Shown: one piece after another, positions 52,253 to 60,167 of the stretch | Layout: each line of letters opens with the position of its first letter | How positions within the stretch are numbered: the first letter of the stretch is position 1 | From: JBAIYU01 sp036763085 | Lineage (GTDB): Bacteria; Bacillota; Negativicutes; DSM-1736; Dendrosporobacteraceae | NCBI RefSeq assembly: GCF_036763085.1 | Contig: NZ_JBAIYU010000007.1 | Location: 186,001 to 250,000 of the forward strand | Direction of reading: 5' to 3' | Length of the DNA: 64,000 nt | Notes under the pieces: model-generated | Databases searched by the model: none | Seen by the model: the letters and a program-made list of their open reading frames with translations, nothing else | What the model was told of the DNA's origin: nothing | Program-made: the position numbers and the translations under genes

Positions 52253-53152
52253 ATGGGAGCAGGGCAAGGTGTTTTAAATAGTCACGATTTATTATTAATA
52301 GTGATTGCAACTGTTATGGGGACATTAGCACGCTTCCTTGCTTTAAAGGTGGATTATCGGCAATATCCTTCCTACCCTAATGGGTACATGATTCACATCG
52401 TTACAGGATTTATTTCAGCGTCTCTAGGAGCAGTAGCTATTCCAGCTCTTATGTCAAAGAACTATACAGCTGTAACTTTTCTAGCTTTAGCACTGACGCA
52501 ATTTAGAGATGTACGTAAAACAGAAAAAGACAGTCTCAAAGATTTAGAGAATACAGAGTTTACACCACGTGGTGACGCATACATAGATGGTATAGCTAAA
52601 TCTTTCGAATCAAGGAACTATTTTGCCCTTATGATAGCCATTAGTGCTGGTATTACAATTGAACTACTAAAAGAGTCTGGTCCTATTATAAGTTCAATAT
52701 CTGGAATTATAGTTAGTTTTATATTGTACTATTTTATTAGTCAATTTTCTAAAGGTAGGATTGTCAACGATATTGCCAAAATTTCCATAGGCCATATCGA
52801 AATTAAAGAATCAAGTTTATTTGTAGATGAAATATTTATAAGTAATCTCGTTGGTACGGATAATGCCGAAAAAATGCTCCTTGATGAAGGTATGGCAATT
52901 GTTATAGAACCAAAAGAAGATCATTTTAGTATAACGCTTGATAACTTTGGACAAAGAAAAGCAATGCTATTTGAAGCAACTCGTACACTTGGAGTAAAAC
53001 GGTACCACTTCACTAGAAAGGACTTTGCTACTGGTAAAACAGTAATAGTTTTTGTACCAATAATAAGAGACGTTGATAAGCTGATTAGTGTAGTAAAAAA
53101 TACTCCACTTTTGGAGTCGGTAAAGAAAAGCTATAGTATTATGAGTAGGTGA
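52253..53152 (+). CDS. YIEGIA family membrane protein
   Basis: A 299-residue protein with about five membrane segments in the first 165 residues and a cytoplasmic C-terminal half. The family motif appears as AYIDGIAKSFESRNYFALM near residue 108, with Asp in place of the usual Glu. YIEGIA proteins occur in endospore formers and have no proven function. GGGAGG precedes the ATG. The last bases overlap the small gene that follows, the usual partner of this family. Confidence 0.85.
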   Translation: MGAGQGVLNSHDLLLIVIATVMGTLARFLALKVDYRQYPSYPNGYMIHIVTGFISASLGAVAIPALMSKNYTAVTFLALALTQFRDVRKTEKDSLKDLENTEFTPRGDAYIDGIAKSFESRNYFALMIAISAGITIELLKESGPIISSISGIIVSFILYYFISQFSKGRIVNDIAKISIGHIEIKESSLFVDEIFISNLVGTDNAEKMLLDEGMAIVIEPKEDHFSITLDNFGQRKAMLFEATRTLGVKRYHFTRKDFATGKTVIVFVPIIRDVDKLISVVKNTPLLESVKKSYSIMSR

Positions 53153-53358
53153 TTTATATTAAAGAGAGATCCCAACAACAAACAGGTAATATAATTGCCG
53201 CAGTTGTTCTCCCTCAGCATGATATTCAAGGGGGAAGCGCTTTAGTTGTTAAAGCCAAAGATGAAGAAGAACAAAAGAAACTTATGTTAGATATTGCTAA
53301 AGCTGTAAAAGCAGATGTATTAAAGCTTAGCAACGGCATTTATCTAATACTACACTGA
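53149..53358 (+). CDS. Small partner of the YIEGIA protein (capping complex subunit)
   Basis: A 69-residue soluble protein (IIAAVVLPQHDIQGGSALVVKAKDEEE...). It matches the small family annotated as capping complex subunit for YIEGIA. The GTG start overlaps the YIEGIA stop (GTGA), so the pair is translationally coupled and probably forms a complex. Confidence 0.8.
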   Translation: MIYIKERSQQQTGNIIAAVVLPQHDIQGGSALVVKAKDEEEQKKLMLDIAKAVKADVLKLSNGIYLILH

Positions 53359-53365
53359 TTAAAGC

Positions 53366-53397
53366 AAAGGAGAGCCAATAGCTCTCCTTTATTTTTT
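53366..53397 (+). terminator. Intrinsic terminator of the DUF421-YIEGIA operon
   Basis: AAAGGAGAGC / GCTCTCCTTT stem, 5-base loop, then ATTTTTTT, eight bases past the stop. Confidence 0.9.
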
Positions 53398-53464
53398 TGA
53401 TAATTTATTAATTAAGCCGGGGTGATTTTTTAAAAACTGGTAACAATACCATTTAGATTTATAA

Positions 53465-53497
53465 AGGAGGTAACTAATGCATCTCAGTGTCGATTAA
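53465..53497 (+). other. Strong ribosome site followed by a six-codon open frame
   Basis: AAAGGAGGT five bases before an ATG that opens MHLSVD and stops at TAA. This may be the remnant of a lost gene or chance. It converges on the small minus-strand gene at 53503-53655. Confidence 0.3.
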
Positions 53498-53502
53498 TAA
53501 TT

Positions 53503-53655
53503 TTAACCGCGCTGATCAGTAAAACCTATATAGCCGTAATTATCTTTTACTGGTCCAATAGAGTAATTGCTAAACTTTGGCTTACTTTTAATTTTAAGGG
53601 ACTGGGTTAGTGCTAAAGGACTCCTTCGATAGCTTACATTATTCTTATAACCCAC
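53503..53655 (-). CDS. Small basic hypothetical protein
   Basis: A 50-codon frame from GTG at 53655 to TAA. AAAGGAAG lies seven bases upstream at the right spacing. The product is basic and rich in Lys, Ser and Tyr (start MGYKNNVSYRRSPLALTQ; end DNYGYIGFTDQRG). It lies 17 bases downstream of the DUF421 gene on the same strand, so it may be co-transcribed. I recognise no family. Small basic proteins near spore-linked genes can be spore proteins, but nothing here proves it. Confidence 0.5.
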   Translation of the reverse strand: MGYKNNVSYRRSPLALTQSLKIKSKPKFSNYSIGPVKDNYGYIGFTDQRG

Positions 53656-53672
53656 GTAGATACTTCCTTTCG

Positions 53673-54299
53673 TTAGTGCATTTGATTTAATTTTTTATTC
53701 GGAATATTAGAAATTTCAGTGAAGATATTAGTGTCCTCATTTTGAGTTTGAAATGGATTATTTTCAGATTGCAGACTATTTTTAAAATTATTAATAGGTA
53801 GTCGCTGATTTATTAAATTTATCAGTTTATCGAGATCCTCACGGGTTACTGGTTGGGCACTTTCTTTTAAAACAAAGCCTACTCTGCCGTTTGGTTCAAT
53901 AGTACCCCACTGGATATCCTCAATATTCTTAACGTTGCTCTGTCTTAACTGCATCTCGAGCTGATCAACAGTAAGTGCAACCTTAGCTAAATTAGGGACG
54001 TTTAGTTGGCCATTCTCTATAATTACAAGAGATTTCCCTGTAAATATTTTCTCAATCCAGTTGAATTTTATCTGGAGATAACCAAGCAGCCGTGTAGTTA
54101 TAACCATTGTTGCTGCAACACCGAAAGTTACTAACAGACTTTCTTCAGCAAGAGGCTGGACAAGCAGACTACCAATTGAAATCATTACAACAGTCTCAGC
54201 AACAGTCATTTGAGCTAATGATTTTCGACCAGCAATTCTTAATAAAAGGCCTCCTAGAAGAACTACTGATATTGTTTGTGCAATTAAAATATAATCCAC
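53673..54299 (-). CDS. DUF421 (YetF-domain) membrane protein B
   Basis: A 208-residue paralogue of protein A, 51632-52231. Shared blocks are LLLRIAGRKSLAQMTVAETVVM, TVDQLEMQLRQSNV and GTIEPNGRVGFVLKES. Three membrane helices are followed by a YetF domain and a longer Asn/Gln-rich tail. AGGTG precedes the ATG. It is divergent from the DUF421 gene at 54439. Confidence 0.85.
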   Translation of the reverse strand: MDYILIAQTISVVLLGGLLLRIAGRKSLAQMTVAETVVMISIGSLLVQPLAEESLLVTFGVAATMVITTRLLGYLQIKFNWIEKIFTGKSLVIIENGQLNVPNLAKVALTVDQLEMQLRQSNVKNIEDIQWGTIEPNGRVGFVLKESAQPVTREDLDKLINLINQRLPINNFKNSLQSENNPFQTQNEDTNIFTEISNIPNKKLNQMH

Positions 54300-54438
54300 A
54301 ATAACACCTCATGAATTGGAATTTCAATTTTATTAATAGTATACCGATCTTTAAATCTCTTAAGCTTGGTTATTGATGGATAATTGCCTTTAGTATTTTA
54401 TAGACTAAATAAGTGCAAATCTAGTAGGGAGTGACAAT

Positions 54439-55170
54439 ATGGAGGACATACTTAAGGATTTATTAAAAATTCTTGGTAGAATTGTTACAATTCTACCGTT
54501 GATGCTAATGATTGCTTTGTTTATGGGCAGAAGATCTGTAGGTGAATTACCTGTATTTGATTTTTTAATAATTTTAAGTCTAGGGGCAGTAGTAGGTGCA
54601 GATATAGCTGATCCACAAATTAATCACATACATACAGCTTTTGCAATAATAGCAATTGGTTTGTTACAGCGGACTTACTCTGAGTTGTGTATGCGTAATA
54701 CTAAGTTTAGAAAAATGACTACATTCGATCCGGTAGTAGTTATAAAGGATGGAAATTTTCTTGTAAAGAATTTAAGAAGCATTAACTATTCAATTGATAA
54801 TGTATTAGAATTACTTAGAGAGGAAGGAGTTTTTGACATAAGTGAAGTACAACTAGCGCTTGTAGAGTCAAACGGTAGAATTTCGGTATACAAAAATCCT
54901 GAAAAATCTCCATTAACTCTTAAAGACATAGGTATTTCTAAATATAAAGGAGATATAGCTTATCCTGTTATCGTTGAAGGATGTATATATAGAAAAGTAT
55001 TATCAGGTTTAGGACTGAACGAAAACTGGTTGAGTAGTCAACTTAAAGAAAAAGGAATAGATGAATTTGAAAAAGTCTTTTTTGCTTCTGTTAATGATAA
55101 AAAAGAATTACATATATCAAAACCGGATAATTCAAAATCGGAAACTGATATTACTCCTTTATATCATTAG
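54439..55170 (+). CDS. DUF421-type membrane protein C, divergent
   Basis: A 243-residue protein with three membrane helices (residues about 10-85; MGRRSVGELPVFDFLIILSLGAVVGADIADP) and a YetF domain (FDPVVVIKDGNFLVKN, then LALVESNGRISVYKN). GRRSVGELPVFDF replaces the GRKSLAQMT block of A and B, so it belongs to a different branch. A roughly 80-residue C-terminal extension follows. GTAGGGAGTG precedes the ATG. Confidence 0.8.
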   Translation: MEDILKDLLKILGRIVTILPLMLMIALFMGRRSVGELPVFDFLIILSLGAVVGADIADPQINHIHTAFAIIAIGLLQRTYSELCMRNTKFRKMTTFDPVVVIKDGNFLVKNLRSINYSIDNVLELLREEGVFDISEVQLALVESNGRISVYKNPEKSPLTLKDIGISKYKGDIAYPVIVEGCIYRKVLSGLGLNENWLSSQLKEKGIDEFEKVFFASVNDKKELHISKPDNSKSETDITPLYH

Positions 55171-55180
55171 TCAGAATACT

Positions 55181-55232
55181 AAGAAAAGAGCGGAGAAAAA
55201 CAGAAGTTCTGAGTTTTCTCCGCTCTTTTCTT
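55181..55232. terminator. Bidirectional terminator
   Basis: AAGAAAAGAGCGGAGAAAA / TTTTCTCCGCTCTTTTCTT, 19-bp stem between convergent genes. Confidence 0.9.
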
Positions 55233-55261
55233 AATTTTTATAGAAGCTATAATTTATATAA

Positions 55262-55795
55262 TTATTTAAACTCACCAGAATAAAAATCAAAGACAAATAC
55301 AATGATTAGAGTTACGAAAAAACAACTTACCCATGCCCAGCTTGGTCTCGAAAAATGCAGGCGTATAATGGAGAACATAGCAATATCAAATATTGCAGAT
55401 GTTAACCATGACCAACCGTTCGAGTAATAAATACCGCCGACTACGTAATGATCAATAAATTCCAATACTGCAAATATACCTACCCATAAAGCAATATAGC
55501 CAATTTGAAGGATATTGCTTGTGTTGTATGGATAAAGAGAAAGATAAATTAAAGTAGTGACTGGCAACATAAAAAAACTGTTTATTAATTCGACAGAAGT
55601 TTGGGTTTTAACAAAAATATCAGGATTATAGTTCCATAACCCATGATGGTATGTTAAAAAACTTGCTGCTAAATTAATAGTAGTTACAAAAAGGATGGTT
55701 GGATAACATTTCTGCCATTTAATACGATCTCGTAATTTTATAATAATAAGAAGAAATATGAGAATAAAGCAAATTCTAAAGATAAAAATTTCCAT
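55262..55795 (-). CDS. CBO0543-like multi-pass membrane protein, second copy
   Basis: A 177-residue protein with five predicted membrane segments. A GLWNYNPDIF block and a FMLPVTTLIYLSLYPY block correspond to the WNYP and FPITFMIIYQYYPT blocks of the 50817 gene, and IYYSNGWSWLTSAIFD matches its NTTGWKYIYSFPIFI region. Function is unknown. No near-consensus promoter was found in the 262-base gap upstream. Confidence 0.65.
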   Translation of the reverse strand: MEIFIFRICFILIFLLIIIKLRDRIKWQKCYPTILFVTTINLAASFLTYHHGLWNYNPDIFVKTQTSVELINSFFMLPVTTLIYLSLYPYNTSNILQIGYIALWVGIFAVLEFIDHYVVGGIYYSNGWSWLTSAIFDIAMFSIIRLHFSRPSWAWVSCFFVTLIIVFVFDFYSGEFK

Positions 55796-55985
55796 AGAGA
55801 CATCCTTGTATAATGATTTAATGCTAATTTTTGTATAAATTATGCTTTATAAACTAATCACTTATTAAAAAGATAAAAGTAGTTTATAGTGAACTGAAAG
55901 CTTTATATTGTATTCTATATTGGATATAAAAAGCTGTATTATAACTTAGAGCAACTTACGTCGTTAATTTATATTTATATTTATA

Positions 55986-56011
55986 TGCATCCTAAATAAA
56001 GTAGATGCATT
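55986..56011. repeat. Short inverted repeat
   Basis: ATGCATC and GATGCAT separated by 12 AT-rich bases in the gap between the CBO0543-like gene and the acetyltransferase. It might be a weak terminator for the acetyltransferase. Nothing else is seen in that gap. Confidence 0.3.
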
Positions 56012-56057
56012 GTTTATAAATAAACATCGCTGATGCTTTTATATCCTTATTTAAAAG

Positions 56058-56507
56058 CTAGCTATCTTTATATTGCTTAATATTCTTATGCATCAACAGA
56101 CATGAGCAGGGACAGAGGCCATTTAAAAAGGGTGATTTTAGTATAGCTGGAGGAACTTCATTCCTTGTTATAATGCTAAATCCGTAGCGAGTCATAATAT
56201 CGCTTATAGTTTCTGTTAAGAGATATATATCATAAACTTTTTCATTATATGCATAATCAAAGGCTTCCTTCAGTAAATTACGGGCAATTCCTAAATTTCT
56301 TTTATCTTCTTTTACAGCTAATGAGCGAAGGAGACAAACATTACCATATGTTTCAACACCAATTACACCTATTAGTTGATTTAAATCATCAACATGATAA
56401 AAAAAGGTAAGGTTTTCTTTTTCAAGACCTTCAGGTACAAGTCGGGAATTAACTAATAGTTCACTGATTTGAAAAAGTATGTCTGAATTTTTTATCTCCA
56501 GCCTCAT
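56058..56507 (-). CDS. GNAT acetyltransferase, ArsN2-like
   Basis: A 149-residue N-acetyltransferase fold: LIGVIGVETYGNVCLLRSLAVKEDKRNLGIARNLL contains the acetyl-CoA loop (near residue 75). The wording GVIGVE-YG--CLLRSLAV, IYLLTETISDIMTRYGF and the tail LCPCSCLLM matches the ArsN2 type found in arsenic operons. Some ArsN proteins acetylate arsenical antibiotics, but the ArsN2 role is not established. It lies 3' of arsC in the same direction, in support of an arsenic link. Confidence 0.75.
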   Translation of the reverse strand: MRLEIKNSDILFQISELLVNSRLVPEGLEKENLTFFYHVDDLNQLIGVIGVETYGNVCLLRSLAVKEDKRNLGIARNLLKEAFDYAYNEKVYDIYLLTETISDIMTRYGFSIITRNEVPPAILKSPFLNGLCPCSCLLMHKNIKQYKDS

Positions 56508-56561
56508 AAACTACCCCCACACCAGTTTTTAAGACATTTGTTTAATCATCTAGTTCTCTTA

Positions 56562-56972
56562 CTACCCGAATGTTTCTTCCAGCCAGTTTCTTATTTCTTC
56601 TCTTACTGTAGCAACTCCAGCTAAAATTTCTTCTTCTGTTCCAGTAAATTTGGATGGATCAGAGAAGCTTTTATGAATCCGATGTTTAGCATTAGGAAAA
56701 TAGGGACATGCTTCCCTAGCATTATCGCAAACTGTTACAACATAATCAAATTCATCTTTAATAAACTCTTGTAAGTGCTTTGAACGATGGCTGCTAAGAT
56801 CTATCCCAGCCTCTACCATAGATTTAAAGACATATGGGTTAACTCTTGTTACTTCTGTACCTGCACTATATGATTCATATTTATCCCCATATATCGTTCT
56901 TAAAAGCCCTTCTGCAATTTGTGAGCGTGCCGAGTTATGAGTGCAAAGAAATAATACTTTCTTTTTTTTCAT
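56562..56972 (-). CDS. arsC: Arsenate reductase ArsC, thioredoxin-coupled type
   Basis: Low-molecular-weight phosphatase-fold reductase of 136 residues that converts arsenate to arsenite. The P-loop is FLCTHNSARSQIAEGLL, with the nucleophile Cys near residue 10. The redox pair is in VVTVCDNAREACPYFP (near 80 and 87), and DPSKFTGTEEE carries the general acid region. A GTG at 56984 is part of AGGAGTG and is not a likely start; ATG at 56972 is preferred. Confidence 0.93.
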   Translation of the reverse strand: MKKKKVLFLCTHNSARSQIAEGLLRTIYGDKYESYSAGTEVTRVNPYVFKSMVEAGIDLSSHRSKHLQEFIKDEFDYVVTVCDNAREACPYFPNAKHRIHKSFSDPSKFTGTEEEILAGVATVREEIRNWLEETFG

Positions 56973-57012
56973 TGTTTCAATCACTCCTAATTAATTTTAT
57001 TTATATAATAAT

Positions 57013-57324
57013 TTATTTGCGAATTGGTAAACAAGCATGTTGTCGTTCCTTTTTGTGCAAGTCTCCTTTAGCTTTATCAATAAAGCTTCCTATTAACTCA
57101 AATGCTTTATGATCAAGACTATAATAAACCCATTTTCCTTCTCTTGAATCTGTTACCAGCCCAGCATGTTTAAGTATCTTTAGATGATGGGAAATTACTG
57201 GTTGGGTTATATTAAATGAATCTAAGATATCGCAAACGCATAACTCTTTGCCAACAAGCATTTCAACAATTCTCATACGCGTCGGATCGCCAAGTGCTTT
57301 AAAAATATCTGGTAGGATTTTCAT
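57013..57324 (-). CDS. arsR: ArsR-family metalloregulator 1
   Basis: Winged-helix repressor of 103 residues. ELCVCDILDSF (Cys near residues 30 and 32) is the arsenite-binding helix of classical ArsR, followed by the recognition helix ITQPVISHHLKILKHAGL. It is released from DNA on arsenite binding. The gene precedes arsC and the ArsN2-like gene on the minus strand and is divergent from the second arsR. Confidence 0.9.
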   Translation of the reverse strand: MKILPDIFKALGDPTRMRIVEMLVGKELCVCDILDSFNITQPVISHHLKILKHAGLVTDSREGKWVYYSLDHKAFELIGSFIDKAKGDLHKKERQHACLPIRK

Positions 57325-57539
57325 AAATATACCTCATCATTTACATCAAAAAATCTTTTTTATAATAACTTAGTTTTCTCTATTTAATGTTTGCGCAGCA
57401 CTAAAATATATTCATACTCATCTATATGTTAATAATATCTTAATAAATTTACAAGTAATGAATTATTAAAAGTTTGTTAACTTTTTTTTATTTTGGAGTG
57501 TTGCATTTAGTATTCATAATCATATAATATAAATATAGA

Positions 57540-57561
57540 TATATTCCTATATTGGAATATA
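57540..57561. promoter_or_regulatory. Candidate ArsR operator
   Basis: TATATTCC-TATATT-GGAATATA, a perfect 8-bp inverted repeat 21 bases ahead of the second arsR start, within its likely promoter. Confidence 0.55.
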
Positions 57562-57582
57562 ATAAAATATTGCAGGTGACTT

Positions 57583-57897
57583 ATGAATTATATTGATGTT
57601 CTAAAAGCTTTAGCTGATTTTAACAGATTATCTATAATGTGCTTCCTTTTAAAAGGGAAAAAATGTGTATGTGAAATAGAAGAACTTTTATCAATTTCAC
57701 AATCATCTACATCTAAACACCTTAACAAACTTAGGATGGCGGGGCTCATTGAAGCCGAAAAAAAAGCACAGTGGGTGCATTATAGCATACCAGATAAAGT
57801 ATACAGCGATTTTCCTTTTATGAAAGAACTTCTAAATGATGCTACGATTAAGGGTATTCCTGCCCATATTAATGTAACTAATTATGATTGTGAATAA
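57583..57897 (+). CDS. ArsR-family metalloregulator 2
   Basis: A 104-residue winged-helix repressor. KKCVCEIEELLSISQSSTSKHLNKL places two cysteines at the ArsR metal helix (near residues 27 and 29), spaced as in regulator 1. It is first in the arsR2-arsD-arsA unit and probably autoregulates it. GCAGGTG precedes the ATG. Confidence 0.88.
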   Translation: MNYIDVLKALADFNRLSIMCFLLKGKKCVCEIEELLSISQSSTSKHLNKLRMAGLIEAEKKAQWVHYSIPDKVYSDFPFMKELLNDATIKGIPAHINVTNYDCE

Positions 57898-57914
57898 TAA
57901 TAAAATTAATATTA

Positions 57915-57954
57915 TTTATCCATCGGATGGCATCCGATTTAATCAATGGATAAA
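57915..57954 (+). repeat. Nested inverted repeat between arsR2 and arsD
   Basis: The inner hairpin ATCGGAT-GGC-ATCCGAT (57922-57938) lies inside a second pair, TTTATCCAT and ATGGATAAA (57915-57923, 57946-57954). The two stems share two bases and could alternate. It may be an mRNA processing or regulatory hairpin that separates arsR2 from arsDA expression. Confidence 0.5.
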
Positions 57955-57986
57955 AGGCCATATTATATAAAATGGAGCGTGGTAAA

Positions 57987-58343
57987 ATGAAAAAAGTAAC
58001 CATTTATGATCCAGCAATGTGTTGTTCTACAGGAATATGCGGGGCAAGTGTTGATAAAGAACTGCTAAGAGTAGCCACTGTTATTGAAAACCTTAAGCAA
58101 AAAGGTGCAGATATAACCAGATTTAACCTATCAAGCCAGCCAAATGAGTTTGTCGATAATAAGTTAATAAACGGACAGTTAAAAGAGAATGGCCCGGATA
58201 TACTTCCAATTACCTTAGTTGATGGCAATTTAGTAAAATCCAAAATATACCCTACTAATGAAGAATTTACTCAATGGACTGGAATAGCAATAGAAGATAA
58301 GCCTAAAGCTGGCGGGTGCTGCTGTAGTGGAGGTTGTTGCTAA
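57987..58343 (+). CDS. arsD: Arsenite metallochaperone ArsD
   Basis: A 118-residue chaperone that passes arsenite to ArsA. The N-terminal vicinal cysteines and third Cys are in YDPAMCCSTGICG (residues about 12, 13 and 18). The C-terminal GGCCCSGGCC holds additional Cys pairs. An ATG at 57972 lacks a ribosome site; ATG at 57987 with GGAG upstream is the usual MKKVTIYDP start. Confidence 0.92.
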   Translation: MKKVTIYDPAMCCSTGICGASVDKELLRVATVIENLKQKGADITRFNLSSQPNEFVDNKLINGQLKENGPDILPITLVDGNLVKSKIYPTNEEFTQWTGIAIEDKPKAGGCCCSGGCC

Positions 58344-58344
58344 A

Positions 58345-60117
58345 ATGTCAAAAATGGGAATGCAATTGCAGCCCTATAAACCTTCGAATATGAGTTTGAC
58401 AAAGTATGTTTTCTTTACTGGTAAAGGAGGCGTTGGGAAAACGTCTGCTGCTTGTGCAACAGCAGTCAACTTAGCAGACAGCGGTAAGAAAATTTTGCTA
58501 ATAAGTACTGATCCAGCTTCCAATTTACAGGATGTATTTGGAGTAGAGCTTGATAACAAAGGTACACCAATTCCAGAAGTGCCGAACCTTATGGTCATAA
58601 ATCTTGATCCAATCGAGGCAGCTCGCGATTATAAGGAAAAAGTAATTGGGCCATATAAGGGCATATTACCTGACGCTGTTATTGCCAATATGGAGGAGCA
58701 ATTGTCTGGTTCTTGTACCGTAGAAATTGCTGCTTTTAATGAGTTTTCGCACTTTCTAACTGATGAAATCATTAACAGCAGCTATGATCATATTATTTTT
58801 GACACTGCTCCAACCGGACATACTTTGAGAATGCTCCAACTACCGTCTGCCTGGAGTAGTTTTATCAGCGAAAATACTCACGGTGCATCATGTCTTGGGC
58901 AATTATCTGGACTAGAGAGTAATAAACAAATGTATAAGGACGCTGTTGATACTCTAGCAAACAAAGAAATGACTACAGTTATGCTTGTTTCAAGACCAGA
59001 GAAAACCCCATTGCTTGAAGCAAAACGCGCTGCAGAAGAGCTTGGTGATCTTGGTGTAAATAATCAAACCTTACTTATTAATGGAGTACTTGAAATAGAT
59101 GAACCAGATGATGAAACAGCCAAAAGCTTATTTAATAAGCAGCAGCTAGATCTAAGTAATATGCCTGAGTACTTGCGCAGCCTGGCCACTTACTATATAC
59201 CACTTAGGGCATATAACGTTTATGGTATAAAGAATATTCGTATGATGCTAAATGATAACTATCTAGAAGAAAAGAAAACTGATTTAAAAATAAATAAAGT
59301 CTATAAACTAGAAACGCTTATAGAAGATGTTCATAGTACTAATAAGAAAGTAATTTTTACTATGGGTAAAGGCGGGGTTGGGAAAAGCACTATAGCTGCA
59401 GCAATTGCTCTAGGGCTTGTTAATAAGGGTGTAAAGGTGCATCTTACGACAACAGACCCTGCTCATCATCTGAATTTTCTGGTTGGGGAAAGCAATAATT
59501 TTCAAGTGAGTCATATTGATGAAGCCGAAGAACTAGAAAAGTATAAGGCGGAAGTTTTAGCTAAAGCTAAAGAAGCAATGGGTGATGCTGACTTAGCATA
59601 TATCGAAGAAGACTTAAGATCCCCATGTACTCAAGAAATTGCAGTATTTAGAGCTTTTGCTGAAATTGTTGAACAAGCTGACAATCAAGTTGTTGTTATT
59701 GATACAGCACCGACGGGGCATACTTTGCTACTATTGGATGCAACTCAAAGTTATCATAAGGAAATACAAAAAAGCCAAGGTGACATTCCGGAAAGTGTGA
59801 AAAAACTTCTGCCTAGACTTAGAAATGCTGATGAAACAGAAGTTGTTATTGTAACTCTTCCTGAAGCAACGCCCGTGCATGAAGCATCTAGATTAGGCGA
59901 AGACTTAAAGAGAGCCGGTATTAGTTCAAAATGGTGGGTAGTTAATTCGAGTCTCTATCTTACTAATACTAAAAGCCCTCTTCTTAAGTCTAAGTCTCAA
60001 AGCGAAGTAGAGTGGATAAACAAAGTTATCGAAAAATCTAATGGTAGTACTGTCTTAATAAAGTGGTTTAAAAAAGATATAAAAAATGAAGAATTGTTAA
60101 ATTTGGATAATGAGTAA
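58345..60117 (+). CDS. arsA: Arsenite-stimulated ATPase ArsA
   Basis: Soluble ATPase of 590 residues made of two homologous halves. P-loops are FTGKGGVGKTSAACA near residue 24 and TMGKGGVGKSTIAAA near 340, and DTAPTGHTL follows in each half. The three arsenite-binding cysteines can be placed: GSCTVEIAAF, HGASCLGQL and SPCTQEIAVF. It normally energises the ArsB permease, but no arsB or acr3 gene follows here. ATG at 58345 lies one base after the arsD stop, with GGAGG inside arsD. Confidence 0.94.
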   Translation: MSKMGMQLQPYKPSNMSLTKYVFFTGKGGVGKTSAACATAVNLADSGKKILLISTDPASNLQDVFGVELDNKGTPIPEVPNLMVINLDPIEAARDYKEKVIGPYKGILPDAVIANMEEQLSGSCTVEIAAFNEFSHFLTDEIINSSYDHIIFDTAPTGHTLRMLQLPSAWSSFISENTHGASCLGQLSGLESNKQMYKDAVDTLANKEMTTVMLVSRPEKTPLLEAKRAAEELGDLGVNNQTLLINGVLEIDEPDDETAKSLFNKQQLDLSNMPEYLRSLATYYIPLRAYNVYGIKNIRMMLNDNYLEEKKTDLKINKVYKLETLIEDVHSTNKKVIFTMGKGGVGKSTIAAAIALGLVNKGVKVHLTTTDPAHHLNFLVGESNNFQVSHIDEAEELEKYKAEVLAKAKEAMGDADLAYIEEDLRSPCTQEIAVFRAFAEIVEQADNQVVVIDTAPTGHTLLLLDATQSYHKEIQKSQGDIPESVKKLLPRLRNADETEVVIVTLPEATPVHEASRLGEDLKRAGISSKWWVVNSSLYLTNTKSPLLKSKSQSEVEWINKVIEKSNGSTVLIKWFKKDIKNEELLNLDNE

Positions 60118-60118
60118 A

Positions 60119-60152
60119 AAAATCGAAGTAGTCAATTGACTACTTCGATTTT
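60119..60152. terminator. Bidirectional terminator, 15-bp perfect palindrome
   Basis: AATCGAAGTAGTCAATTGACTACTTCGATT has no free loop bases and is flanked by A and T runs. It lies between convergent arsA and the flavodiiron gene. Confidence 0.85.
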
Positions 60153-60167
60153 GTGCTTTACTATTAT

